Shown here: positions 7,373 to 14,377 of the stretch, piece after piece
How positions within the stretch are numbered: position 1 is the stretch's first letter
Layout of the letters: every line of letters starts with the position of its first letter
Assembly (NCBI GenBank): GCA_000434395.1
Contig: FR878790.1
Coordinates: 29,378-45,894, forward strand
DNA length: 16,517 nt
Direction of reading: 5' to 3'
Source of the DNA: Clostridium sp. CAG:568
Lineage (GTDB): Bacteria; Bacillota_I; Bacilli_A; RFN20; CAG-288
Translations under genes and position numbers: made by a program
Notes under the pieces: generated by a model
Told to the model about the DNA's origin: nothing
The model's database searches: none
Seen by the model: the letters and a program-made list of their open reading frames with translations, nothing else

Positions 7373-7462
7373 CGATAAATCCAAATATTAATTAATTTAA
7401 TGAATTTGATTCGAAGCTTCGATAAATCTAATCCAAATGGCCGGTAAAGATAGGATTTATCG
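7373..7462. promoter_or_regulatory. Palindrome cluster upstream of GH3 (candidate operators)
   Basis: CGATAAATC occurs in plus orientation at 7373-7381 and 7420-7428 and inverted (GATTTATCG) at 7454-7462. The middle copy overlaps a perfect 12-bp palindrome TCGAAGCTTCGA at 7411-7422. The cluster lies in the long leader or promoter region of the GH3 operon, where a sugar-responsive regulator could bind. No clear -35/-10 pair could be fixed here. Confidence 0.4.
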
Positions 7463-7474
7463 GAAGCACTTACA
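7461..7474 (-). promoter_or_regulatory. LacI/CcpA-like half-palindromic site upstream of GH3
   Basis: TGTAAGTGCTTCCG resembles the even-palindrome operators of the LacI family (type TGTAAGCGCTTACA), with a good left half. Related sequences lie at 7541-7554 and 9618-9631. Confidence 0.3.
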
Positions 7475-7483
7475 CATTAAAAT

Positions 7484-7505
7484 AAAAACGAGCCTTTGAT
7501 GGCTC
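7484..7505 (-). terminator. Rho-independent terminator after the sensor kinase gene
   Basis: On the minus strand GAGCC, a 6-nt loop and GGCTC form a 5-bp GC-rich stem, followed by GTTTTTATTTT. It lies 45 nt past the kinase stop codon and separates the two-component operon from the GH3 operon. Confidence 0.65.
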
Positions 7506-7508
7506 AAA

Positions 7509-7544
7509 TGACTTAACTTGTATTCTAATTTGACTTAACTTGTA
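7509..7544 (-). promoter_or_regulatory. LytTR-type direct repeat pair (22-bp period)
   Basis: TGACTTAACTTGTA is repeated exactly at 7509-7522 and 7531-7544. On the minus strand each reads TACAAGTTAAGTCA and contains CAAGTTAAG, an 8 of 9 match to the LytTR/AgrA half-site (W-M-M-GTT-N-R-K), with the expected spacing of about two helical turns. The pair lies 203 bp upstream of the GH3 start, just past the kinase stop, and is a good candidate binding site for the adjacent LytTR regulator. Confidence 0.6.
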
Positions 7545-7554
7545 CACGCTTACA
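7541..7554 (-). promoter_or_regulatory. cre-like site overlapping the kinase stop codon
   Basis: TGTAAGCGTGTACA matches most of the CcpA cre consensus (TGnAAnCGnwnnCw). It overlaps the end of the kinase gene and the distal LytTR half-site. It could couple GH3 expression to carbon status. Single-site evidence only. Confidence 0.35.
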
Positions 7555-8818
7555 CAGGCATTAAGATATTAACTGAGAATATATTTTCCTTATAGGAGAA
7601 GGTGACATTACCATTGTATTTCTGTGCAATATACATGATCGACTTAGTTCCAAAGCCATGTTTTGACTTATCTTCTTTATCAGTTTGAGGAACACCATTA
7701 ACAAACTTAATATCCTTGCTACAATAATTTTCCATATGTATACATATGAAATTACCTTTTATATTTGCATTTAATTTAATTATTCTATTTTCCTCATCTT
7801 CTTTTTCCACTGCTTCAACTGCATTATCTAATAAGTTAGCAAATAAGGCTGTAGCATCCATAGGATCCATCTTTTGAAACGGAACCCCATCACAAATATA
7901 TGTAAATTTTATATGCTTTGAGGTACAAAGAAGGCTTTTTTGAGTCAAAACTATATCTAGAACATCATTTCCTGTCTTTGCTATATCGTTATAAATATCT
8001 ATAGATTTAGACATTTCATCAATATATGAACTTTGCTCAGCTTGATTGAGATTCTTCAAAACTGATATTTGATTCTTCATATCATGAGCTTTCATATTTA
8101 TGATATCTATTGTTTCTTTAGCTAGTTTTTGCTGATTAGCTTTCTCTTCAATCAGGCTTTGAAGCATTCTATTATTTTGCTCTAATTCTATCTGTTTCTT
8201 TTGATTATCGCTAAGCTTAAATGCTCCGGATACGACTAAAATAGCTAATAATGAAGATACAATACTATAAAGTCTAAGGATATAATCCCAATTCTTTACT
8301 TTTTCGCTTAAGATTAAAGATACAACCAATACTACTAGTGTAGCTATCATCGTAGAAGGACTGATTATATCGAAATCAATAAACACCTTTCTCTTCCAAA
8401 TGATTAAGAAAGTGGTGAAATAAAAAACAAAGAGGAAGGATAAATAATACGCTATTGCACCAGCACGTGATAAAACATCTTCGTTCGGATATGCTAATTC
8501 AAAAAACAGCTCCATAGTATTCCACGTCAAATGCTGCAAGGCATATCCTGTTATCGTGCAAACAAATATCATAGAAGGTTTCTTATATAGGAAGAATCCA
8601 ACTATCAAGATGGATAAAAACACAACAGAATAAGACCAGTTAAAATCCAAGAATTTCAATGTCGGTAAAAAATAAAAACCACATCCAGCAACAGCAGCAA
8701 TTAATAATCTCCACCAATAATACTTTCTTCTTTGACCATTGAACATGAAAATAAACTGAGCAATCAAAAACTCAAGATAAAGATTATAAAAATGAGCAAA
8801 TAATATCTTACCTATCAT
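7550..8818 (-). CDS. GHKL-type sensor histidine kinase (AgrC/ComD-like, 422 aa)
   Basis: Membrane sensor kinase that should phosphorylate the regulator encoded just upstream. The N-terminal half (about 1-205) is hydrophobic, with roughly six membrane segments and no large extracellular domain, the layout of peptide-sensing kinases such as AgrC and ComD. A coiled stretch rich in Glu/Gln/Lys (about 205-240) precedes the H-box HDMKNQ, with the phospho-acceptor H245. The ATPase domain shows the N-box NLLDNAVEA (328-336) and the G-box HGFGTKS (387-393). The reading frame overlaps the end of the regulator gene by 11 bp, so the pair is co-translated. No cognate peptide precursor gene is recognisable nearby, so the ligand is unknown. 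A terminator follows. Confidence 0.92.
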   Translation of the reverse strand: MIGKILFAHFYNLYLEFLIAQFIFMFNGQRRKYYWWRLLIAAVAGCGFYFLPTLKFLDFNWSYSVVFLSILIVGFFLYKKPSMIFVCTITGYALQHLTWNTMELFFELAYPNEDVLSRAGAIAYYLSFLFVFYFTTFLIIWKRKVFIDFDIISPSTMIATLVVLVVSLILSEKVKNWDYILRLYSIVSSLLAILVVSGAFKLSDNQKKQIELEQNNRMLQSLIEEKANQQKLAKETIDIINMKAHDMKNQISVLKNLNQAEQSSYIDEMSKSIDIYNDIAKTGNDVLDIVLTQKSLLCTSKHIKFTYICDGVPFQKMDPMDATALFANLLDNAVEAVEKEDEENRIIKLNANIKGNFICIHMENYCSKDIKFVNGVPQTDKEDKSKHGFGTKSIMYIAQKYNGNVTFSYKENIFSVNILMPV

Positions 8819-9539
8819 TTATAGTTATATCTCCATTCATAAAAGACGTGAATGCATCTATAAAGTCTTTCTTTCTATTTCTAGAGAACAACACTGATGT
8901 TCCATCTTGAAGAATCACATCTTCTTTTCTAATCTCTTTGACATAAGAAAGATTAACAATTGAATAATTGTTAATTCTAGCAAACATAGAATTATCAAGC
9001 TTTTCGCTTATTGCTTGAAGAGATCCTCTAAATTTGAATTCAGGATTATCTTTTAAATTGGTCTTAATTATTAAATCGTGATGGAATATTTCAATACTAA
9101 TAATATTTTTGAATGAAAGTCTAATAGTAGTTCCTTTAGTAGAAACCCAAATAAAATCATTTCCTTTTCTATTAGTGTTTCTTTTAATTTTGTCTATTTC
9201 AAACTTAAAATCCATATATTCAATTGGCTTTAATAAAAAGTCTAGTGCTTGTACTTTATATCCTTGAATAGCAAATTGAGATAGATTAGTAACAAAAATA
9301 ATTATTACATCCGAATCCTTTTCTCTGATTTTCTTACTAGTTTCCAGTCCGTCGATCATAGGCATATCAATATCCATAAAGATTGCGTCTAGTTCTTTGG
9401 GATAATCGGTGATAGCGTCAATTCCATTTTGAAAGAATACAGCCTCTATTCTTTCTTTTGTAGATTCTTGATATTTAGAGATATATTCCTTATATACTTG
9501 AATATCTTTTTCTTCGTTCTCCACTACTGCAATTTTCAT
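8808..9539 (-). CDS. LytTR-family response regulator (243 aa)
   Basis: DNA-binding response regulator paired with the GHKL kinase. The receiver domain (about 1-120) has acidic residues E7, E9 and E10, phospho-acceptor D56 (FMDIDMP), T84 and K104 (LLKP). A LytTR domain occupies about 130-235, with the family-typical ARINNYSIVNLSYVKEI region. It should bind paired direct repeats about 21-22 bp apart, and such a pair lies at 7509-7544. The ATG start is the only sensible one, since an in-frame stop lies 36 nt upstream. No Shine-Dalgarno is visible near it: the leader is AT-rich, and the only AGGAGG (9600-9605) is 60 nt upstream at the predicted transcription start. Translation of this gene may therefore be weak or controlled. 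Confidence 0.92.
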   Translation of the reverse strand: MKIAVVENEEKDIQVYKEYISKYQESTKERIEAVFFQNGIDAITDYPKELDAIFMDIDMPMIDGLETSKKIREKDSDVIIIFVTNLSQFAIQGYKVQALDFLLKPIEYMDFKFEIDKIKRNTNRKGNDFIWVSTKGTTIRLSFKNIISIEIFHHDLIIKTNLKDNPEFKFRGSLQAISEKLDNSMFARINNYSIVNLSYVKEIRKEDVILQDGTSVLFSRNRKKDFIDAFTSFMNGDITINDR

Positions 9540-9574
9540 AATAATTAAAATTTGATTAAATCTTAAGGCTTTAG

Positions 9575-9587
9575 ATTAAGTCAGTTA
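9575..9587 (-). promoter_or_regulatory. Shared 13-mer in the response regulator leader
   Basis: TAACTGACTTAAT, 35 nt before the regulator ATG and identical to 7343-7355 in front of GH3. On the plus strand TCAGTTAAT (9581-9589) fits the LytTR half-site consensus at 9 of 9 positions, which suggests autoregulation. A second half-site at 22 bp is not obvious. Confidence 0.45.
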
Positions 9588-9611
9588 ATTCAAATCAAGC
9601 CTCCTATACGT

Positions 9612-9641
9612 ATTTTATGTAAGTGCTATACTAAAAGTCAA
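9612..9641 (-). promoter_or_regulatory. Promoter of the two-component operon
   Basis: -35 TTGACT (9636-9641) and -10 TAAAAT (9612-9617), separated by 18 bp, each 5 of 6 to consensus. The predicted start is near 9605, giving a leader of about 65 nt. The spacer holds TGTAAGTGCTATAC (9618-9631, plus strand), related to the LacI-like sites at 7461 and 7541, so a repressor could sit directly under RNA polymerase. Confidence 0.6.
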
Positions 9642-9705
9642 TAACAAAGAAATTCACATAAAACAATATCATTATCCTTTAACAAATTGGAATCCATAGT
9701 AAAAG

Positions 9706-9737
9706 CAAATAAAAGAGAGTGGTGATTAACCACCCTC
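9706..9737 (-). terminator. Terminator after the ABC transporter operon
   Basis: Minus-strand stem GAG-GTGGT / ACCAC-CTC with one mismatch and a 5-nt loop (9715-9737), followed by TTTTATTTG. It separates the ABC transporter transcript from the two-component promoter. Moderately strong. Confidence 0.5.
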
Positions 9738-9762
9738 AATTTCATCAAGTTTTTCTTCCTTA

Positions 9763-9897
9763 TTAGTCTCTGCTTAAAACAAATCTTTTAATCATCAACC
9801 ATCCGAATGGAATTAGAACTAACAAGGAAGCTGCCGCTGTGAAATATGCACCATTGAAGGCATAATCATATTGTTTAATACATATCCAAAAATGCAC
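9763..9897 (-). CDS. Possible small membrane ORF or membrane protein remnant (44 codons)
   Basis: An open frame starts with GTG 2 nt after the stop of the ABC transporter gene and ends with TAA at 9763-9765. The predicted product has one strong hydrophobic helix (GAYFTAAASLLVLIPFGWLM) followed by a basic tail, IKRFVLSRD. It contains no internal ATG, and its Shine-Dalgarno (GGAAT) is weak. The helix followed by a basic tail looks like the C-terminus of a larger permease, so it may be the last piece of a deleted gene. It could instead be a translationally coupled small protein like the one after GH3. I do not recognise the family. Confidence 0.35.
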   Translation of the reverse strand: MHFWICIKQYDYAFNGAYFTAAASLLVLIPFGWLMIKRFVLSRD

Positions 9898-9899
9898 TT

Positions 9900-12800
9900 C
9901 TATTCCGTTCTAAGACACTTAACAGGATTTCTCTTCGCTGCGCTTTTCGAGGGTGAAAGACCAGCTACATAAGTCAACAATGATGAAACAACTATCAATA
10001 GCAAGGCATATAGAGGATTCAAAGCAGCAATATTGCCTATTGCGTATCCCGGGAATGCTAAATTAATGCCTATATTAATAGGAATAGATATGAGATACGT
10101 TAAGGCCACTCCAAGAACACCAGCAATAAATCCTATAGCTAAAGATTCCATCTTAAACAATCTTCCGACATCTTTCTTTCTAGCACCTACGGATCTCAAT
10201 ATTCCTATTTCTTTAGTTCTTTCAAGAACGGATACATAAATAATAATTCCTATCATCACTGAAGAAACAACTAATGAAATAGAAGCAAAGCAAATAAGAA
10301 CGATAGAGATCACATTGACCAAAGTACTTAGTGATTCGGAAACTATTGCAGATACATCTGTATAAATTATCTTCTCTGACGATTTCAATTCAGTACCATC
10401 GGCTTTCTTGGTAGTGTTATATAAATCTAAGTAGGCTAATAACTGCTCTTTCGTTTTAAAATCGACAGGATAAATAGTTATACTTCCAACACTAGTATCA
10501 GTTCCTATAGACTTTCTAGAATTAGAATAATTACTAATATTGCTATACTTGGCTGGAGCTTTAGTGGTGTTATCTAGACTAAGAATATTATATGCTTGGA
10601 AAGTATCTTTAAAATTTATTGAAGATATATTTCCATTGATGAAATCATTGAGATCGATATTGTCAAGTTGAGCGGCTAAGCTTTCTAAGTTGATAAAGAA
10701 ATAATCTTTATCATTTTTCTTTGCAATATTAGATTTACCCGCATCCATCAAAGCATCTTCGGTTAGCGATGGTAAATAATAAACACCATCTCCTAAAATT
10801 CCCATAGTTTTAGATTCTTTCTTTCTAAGAATTCCAACAATTTTAATGGTTTGAGATTTATCATCAATAAAGGAAGACTTCAACTGATCATTAGTTTTTG
10901 GCTTTGAATAGGTGGGCAATTGATAATTAATTAAGTTGATTTCACCACCCAATTCTTCTTCAAGTTGAATTTTATTGGAAGAGATGAAATCCGCAATTAA
11001 TTTTGCTTTTTGTGTATTATCTACTTGAGCTCTAACTTGAACTAATAAAGCTGTTAATTTTATAGTCATGCTTGTTGATAATTTAGCATTTTCAACAGGA
11101 ATGAAGAAGTTTATAAGTTCTTTAGCAAGCGTATTATTATCAACATTTGTATCATTAGATTGTATTGAAGATAAGAATTTTAATAATTTAGGAAATGAAT
11201 ATGGATTATCTTGATTACCTTCACCAGCACCTCTAAGACCTATCCCATAGAATGTGGATGAATCAGCGTCGATTTCATTTTCAGTGTAATAGACATCATT
11301 AGGAACTAATTTAAATTCCATACCATTAAAAGTCTCTGTATTAATAGTTTTATAAGTTCCATCTGAATTCTTGAATTCATTAGGATTAATTCCTAATGCT
11401 TTTAATGTGTTTGTAGAAATCCCATTATATTTATCGACTGTTATTACGACTTCATTTTTGTTTTGAGGAAATCTTCCGCCAGGTAATAAATCATAATAAC
11501 TCTCTATATATTGTTCATCTCCCGGCAACTCAGACCAATAGCTAGATGAAGAAGAAGCTAAAGAGGAAATTACAGATGATGAAGATGTATTGATAGAAGT
11601 ATATTTATCATTTCCATCATCATCTTTGGATTTAGCAATTACATTCGCTGAAATAGAATAATTATTTTGTATAGATGCATATAAGCTCTTATCAAGTCCA
11701 GCCCATTTTCTACCATACGAATCTGTTCCACCCATCAAGAACGATTCATAATAATCAGAAGTTAGGTCATTCATATGAAGCATAGTTTGAGTAGGCTCAA
11801 CTATAGTAACATCATCTGAATTTGGATATTCCTCATATTGATCATATGTATTCTGCTTCGACTTCATTTCGGAAGCAGATGCGAGTCCATAACCTTCTAC
11901 TGAAATAGGAAACTGGGCCAAAGTTTGGGTCTCTGTTCTATTGACATAGTCCGAAAAACCTCCGGATATAGCTAAGACTAACCCGACTCCAATTATTCCA
12001 AATGATGAAGCCAAAGCTGTTACAAATGTTCTTCCTTTCTTTGTTAATAAGTTCTTCAAAGACATTTTCATAGCTGTGAAGAAACTCATCTTTGACTTCT
12101 TTTCTTTCTTTTTTTCTTTGCTACTCTCTTTCTTATCTTTTTCTTCGTTTACCTCATCATAATACTCTTGTCTTTTTGCTTCTTGAATCTCACTTTCAGC
12201 TAATGGTCTAGGAGCTTTACTATTAAAAGCCGAAGGCTTTACTACCTCTTCTTTTTTGTCTTCATCACAAGGAGCTGAATCATCAACGACTAGCCCATCA
12301 TTCATCCTAATAATTCTATCCGCATATTTATAAGCCAATTCTTCATTATGAGTGACCATGATGACCAAATGTTCTTTGGAAATGTCATGAAGTATATCTA
12401 TAACTTGAGTAGATGTTTCAGAATCCAAAGCTCCAGTAGGTTCATCAGCTAAAATGATAGACGGATTTGAAACTATAGCTCTAGCTATTGCAACACGTTG
12501 CTGTTGACCACCAGATAATTGATTCGGCTTTTTCTTTGCTTGATTTTCTAGTCCTACTTGTTTTAGAGCCTCCATAGCTCTTTCTTTCTTCTCTTTCACA
12601 GGGATTCCAGATAATGTCAAAGCCAACTCTGTGTTTTCCAAGATAGAAAGATGGGGAATCAAATTGTAAGATTGAAATATTATTCCTATCTTTTTATTAC
12701 GATAATTATCCCAATCTCTATCCTTATATTGTTTTGTTGACTTTCCATCGATTATCAAATCACCCTTTGTATATCTGTCCAATCCAGAAATAATGTTTAA

Positions 12801-12950
12801 CAAAGTTGTTTTTCCACAACCCGAAGGACCTAAAATAGCAGCAAATCCCTTCTCTCCAAAAGATAAGGATATTCCTTTTAAAGCCGTTGTTTTTAAATCT
12901 TTATCAACAATATAATCTTTCTTTATATTAACCAGTTTTAACATATTCAC
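9900..12950 (-). CDS. MacB/FtsX-type ABC transporter, ATPase fused to permease (1016 aa)
   Basis: A single polypeptide combining an ABC ATPase with an FtsX-like permease that normally dimerises; it probably exports or expels a lipid, peptide or antimicrobial. Seen: Walker A GPSGCGKTT (41-49), Q-loop Q93, signature LSGGQQQR (145-152), Walker B IILADE (165-170) and H-loop H201. A highly charged Lys/Glu linker (about 225-287) leads to TM1 (about 308-332). A large extracytoplasmic domain (about 335-872), with a Ser-rich patch, is followed by TM2-TM4 (about 876-907, 934-963, 978-997). The FtsX motif ERTKEIGILRSVGA lies after TM2. The fused order and single long ectodomain match MacB-type mechanotransmission transporters rather than a two-subunit BceAB pair. 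The start is well supported by GGGAGGTG a few nt upstream. Substrate unknown. Confidence 0.92.
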   Translation of the reverse strand: MNMLKLVNIKKDYIVDKDLKTTALKGISLSFGEKGFAAILGPSGCGKTTLLNIISGLDRYTKGDLIIDGKSTKQYKDRDWDNYRNKKIGIIFQSYNLIPHLSILENTELALTLSGIPVKEKKERAMEALKQVGLENQAKKKPNQLSGGQQQRVAIARAIVSNPSIILADEPTGALDSETSTQVIDILHDISKEHLVIMVTHNEELAYKYADRIIRMNDGLVVDDSAPCDEDKKEEVVKPSAFNSKAPRPLAESEIQEAKRQEYYDEVNEEKDKKESSKEKKKEKKSKMSFFTAMKMSLKNLLTKKGRTFVTALASSFGIIGVGLVLAISGGFSDYVNRTETQTLAQFPISVEGYGLASASEMKSKQNTYDQYEEYPNSDDVTIVEPTQTMLHMNDLTSDYYESFLMGGTDSYGRKWAGLDKSLYASIQNNYSISANVIAKSKDDDGNDKYTSINTSSSSVISSLASSSSSYWSELPGDEQYIESYYDLLPGGRFPQNKNEVVITVDKYNGISTNTLKALGINPNEFKNSDGTYKTINTETFNGMEFKLVPNDVYYTENEIDADSSTFYGIGLRGAGEGNQDNPYSFPKLLKFLSSIQSNDTNVDNNTLAKELINFFIPVENAKLSTSMTIKLTALLVQVRAQVDNTQKAKLIADFISSNKIQLEEELGGEINLINYQLPTYSKPKTNDQLKSSFIDDKSQTIKIVGILRKKESKTMGILGDGVYYLPSLTEDALMDAGKSNIAKKNDKDYFFINLESLAAQLDNIDLNDFINGNISSINFKDTFQAYNILSLDNTTKAPAKYSNISNYSNSRKSIGTDTSVGSITIYPVDFKTKEQLLAYLDLYNTTKKADGTELKSSEKIIYTDVSAIVSESLSTLVNVISIVLICFASISLVVSSVMIGIIIYVSVLERTKEIGILRSVGARKKDVGRLFKMESLAIGFIAGVLGVALTYLISIPINIGINLAFPGYAIGNIAALNPLYALLLIVVSSLLTYVAGLSPSKSAAKRNPVKCLRTE

Positions 12951-12972
12951 CTCCCTTCTATTCTTTATATAA

Positions 12973-13004
12973 TTTATACGCTAAATATTAGCTATTTTTA
13001 TCAA
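12973..13004 (-). promoter_or_regulatory. Candidate promoter and inverted repeat for the ABC transporter gene
   Basis: TTGATA (12999-13004) and TATAAA (12973-12978) on the minus strand are promoter-like, but the 20-bp spacing is too long. The spacer contains the inverted repeat GCTAA-ata-TTAGC (12980-12992), a possible operator. Tentative. Confidence 0.3.
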
Positions 13005-13060
13005 CTTTTTTCTAGTTCTTTTGGGTATTATTTCACATTATTTAGATTTCTTTCTTGGAT

Positions 13061-13091
13061 TTGTTTTTTTCTTACCCACTTAATCTATAAT
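13061..13091 (+). promoter_or_regulatory. Promoter of the galK-galT operon
   Basis: Perfect -10 TATAAT at 13086-13091. The best -35 is TTGTTT at 13061-13066 with a rather long 19-bp spacer. AGGAGT (13114-13119) ends 11 nt before the galK ATG and serves as ribosome binding site. Confidence 0.5.
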
Positions 13092-13130
13092 TGTCCTTGC
13101 AAACCCATACATTAGGAGTAAAAAACATCT

Positions 13131-14348
13131 ATGAACCAAGAAATTGTAGATTCCATCACTAAGAAATTTGAAGAACTTTATGGTGACACTACAGGAGCAA
13201 AAATATACTTTGCTCCCGGACGTGTTAACCTTATCGGCGAGCATGTAGATTATCTAGGTGGACATGTCTTCCCTTGTGCCTTAACAATAGGAACATACAT
13301 GATAGTAAAGCCTAGAACCGACAGCACCATCCGTTTCTTTTCTATCAACATCAAACCTGAAAGAAAATACGAAGACAAGCTCGAGAACATTTTCTCCCAT
13401 GAGAATCCTGACAAACAATATGTAAAAACTTTAGGATGGACTGCTTATCCTAAAGGCGTTATTTGGGCATTCAACAAAGCTAGAAAATTAAGAGCCACCC
13501 ACGGTTTTGATGCTGTTGTCGGTGGCGATATTCCTGCCGGTTCAGGTTTATCCTCATCTGCTTCACTCGAAGTATTGATGGGATATGTCCTTAGAGATAT
13601 GTTCAATTGGACAACAATCACCAATATTGATCTTGCTAAAATCGGCAAATACTCCGAGAACAATTTCAATGGTGTAAATTGTGGAATAATGGATCAATTC
13701 GCATCAGCTATGGGAAAGAAAGATTGTGCAATCTTCCTCGATACTAGCTCACTTGAATTCGTCTATGCACCTATCAAATTAAACGGTGCAAAAATAGTAG
13801 TCACAAATACAAACAAACCTCACTCATTAGCTGACTCTAAATACAATGAACGTCGTGCACAAGCAGAAGAAGCTTTCAAAGACTTAAAGACAGTCAAACC
13901 TGAGTTGGAAAATCTTTGTGATTTACAATTGGAAGATTTCTATCAATTAGGCACTGCTATTAAAAATCCTACTTGTTGGAGAAGAGCAAAACATGCTATA
14001 TCCGAAAATGAGAGAACACTCAAAGCTGTTGAAGTCTTAAAGCAAGGCAAGATTGATAACTTCGGCGATTTGATGAATGAAGCAGGTGCTTCTATTCGTT
14101 ATGACTATGAAGCAACATGTTATGAGCAAGATGTCTTAGTAGATGCTTCAAGAGTTCAAAATGGAGTCATAGGTGTTCGTATGACTGGCGGTGGATGGGG
14201 CGGATGTATCGTCGCCTTGGTCAAGGACGAGTTCATCGATTCATATAAGCAAAATGTCGCTAAGATTTACTGCGAAAGAACTCAATATAAACCTTCGTTC
14301 TATGTAGTCTCTGTCGGTGATGGTCCTAGTGTAGTAAAAGTTCTTTAG
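13131..14348 (+). CDS. galK: Galactokinase
   Basis: Phosphorylates alpha-D-galactose with ATP to galactose-1-phosphate, the first committed step of the Leloir pathway, in the cytosol. GHMP kinase motifs are all present: the galactokinase signature around GRVNLIGEHVDY (30-41, including R31), the ATP loop GDIPAGSGLSSSAS (132-145), CGIMDQFAS (184-192) with the catalytic base D188, and the C-terminal MTGGGWGGC (351-359). At 405 aa the length is normal. It is the first gene of an operon with galT (29 nt gap) and a tautomerase. No mutarotase or epimerase gene (galM, galE) is in the window. Confidence 0.96.
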   Translation: MNQEIVDSITKKFEELYGDTTGAKIYFAPGRVNLIGEHVDYLGGHVFPCALTIGTYMIVKPRTDSTIRFFSINIKPERKYEDKLENIFSHENPDKQYVKTLGWTAYPKGVIWAFNKARKLRATHGFDAVVGGDIPAGSGLSSSASLEVLMGYVLRDMFNWTTITNIDLAKIGKYSENNFNGVNCGIMDQFASAMGKKDCAIFLDTSSLEFVYAPIKLNGAKIVVTNTNKPHSLADSKYNERRAQAEEAFKDLKTVKPELENLCDLQLEDFYQLGTAIKNPTCWRRAKHAISENERTLKAVEVLKQGKIDNFGDLMNEAGASIRYDYEATCYEQDVLVDASRVQNGVIGVRMTGGGWGGCIVALVKDEFIDSYKQNVAKIYCERTQYKPSFYVVSVGDGPSVVKVL

Positions 14349-14377
14349 AAAACTTAAATCAGGAAAGAAAAAATAAA

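Noticed and set aside
9638..9745. 35-aa minus-strand peptide with C-terminal Cys residues and an upstream AAGGAAG, considered as a signal peptide precursor for the GHKL kinase
   Set aside because: It contains the terminator hairpin of the upstream transcript, its 3' end overlaps the two-component promoter, and it has no recognisable leader or processing motif.
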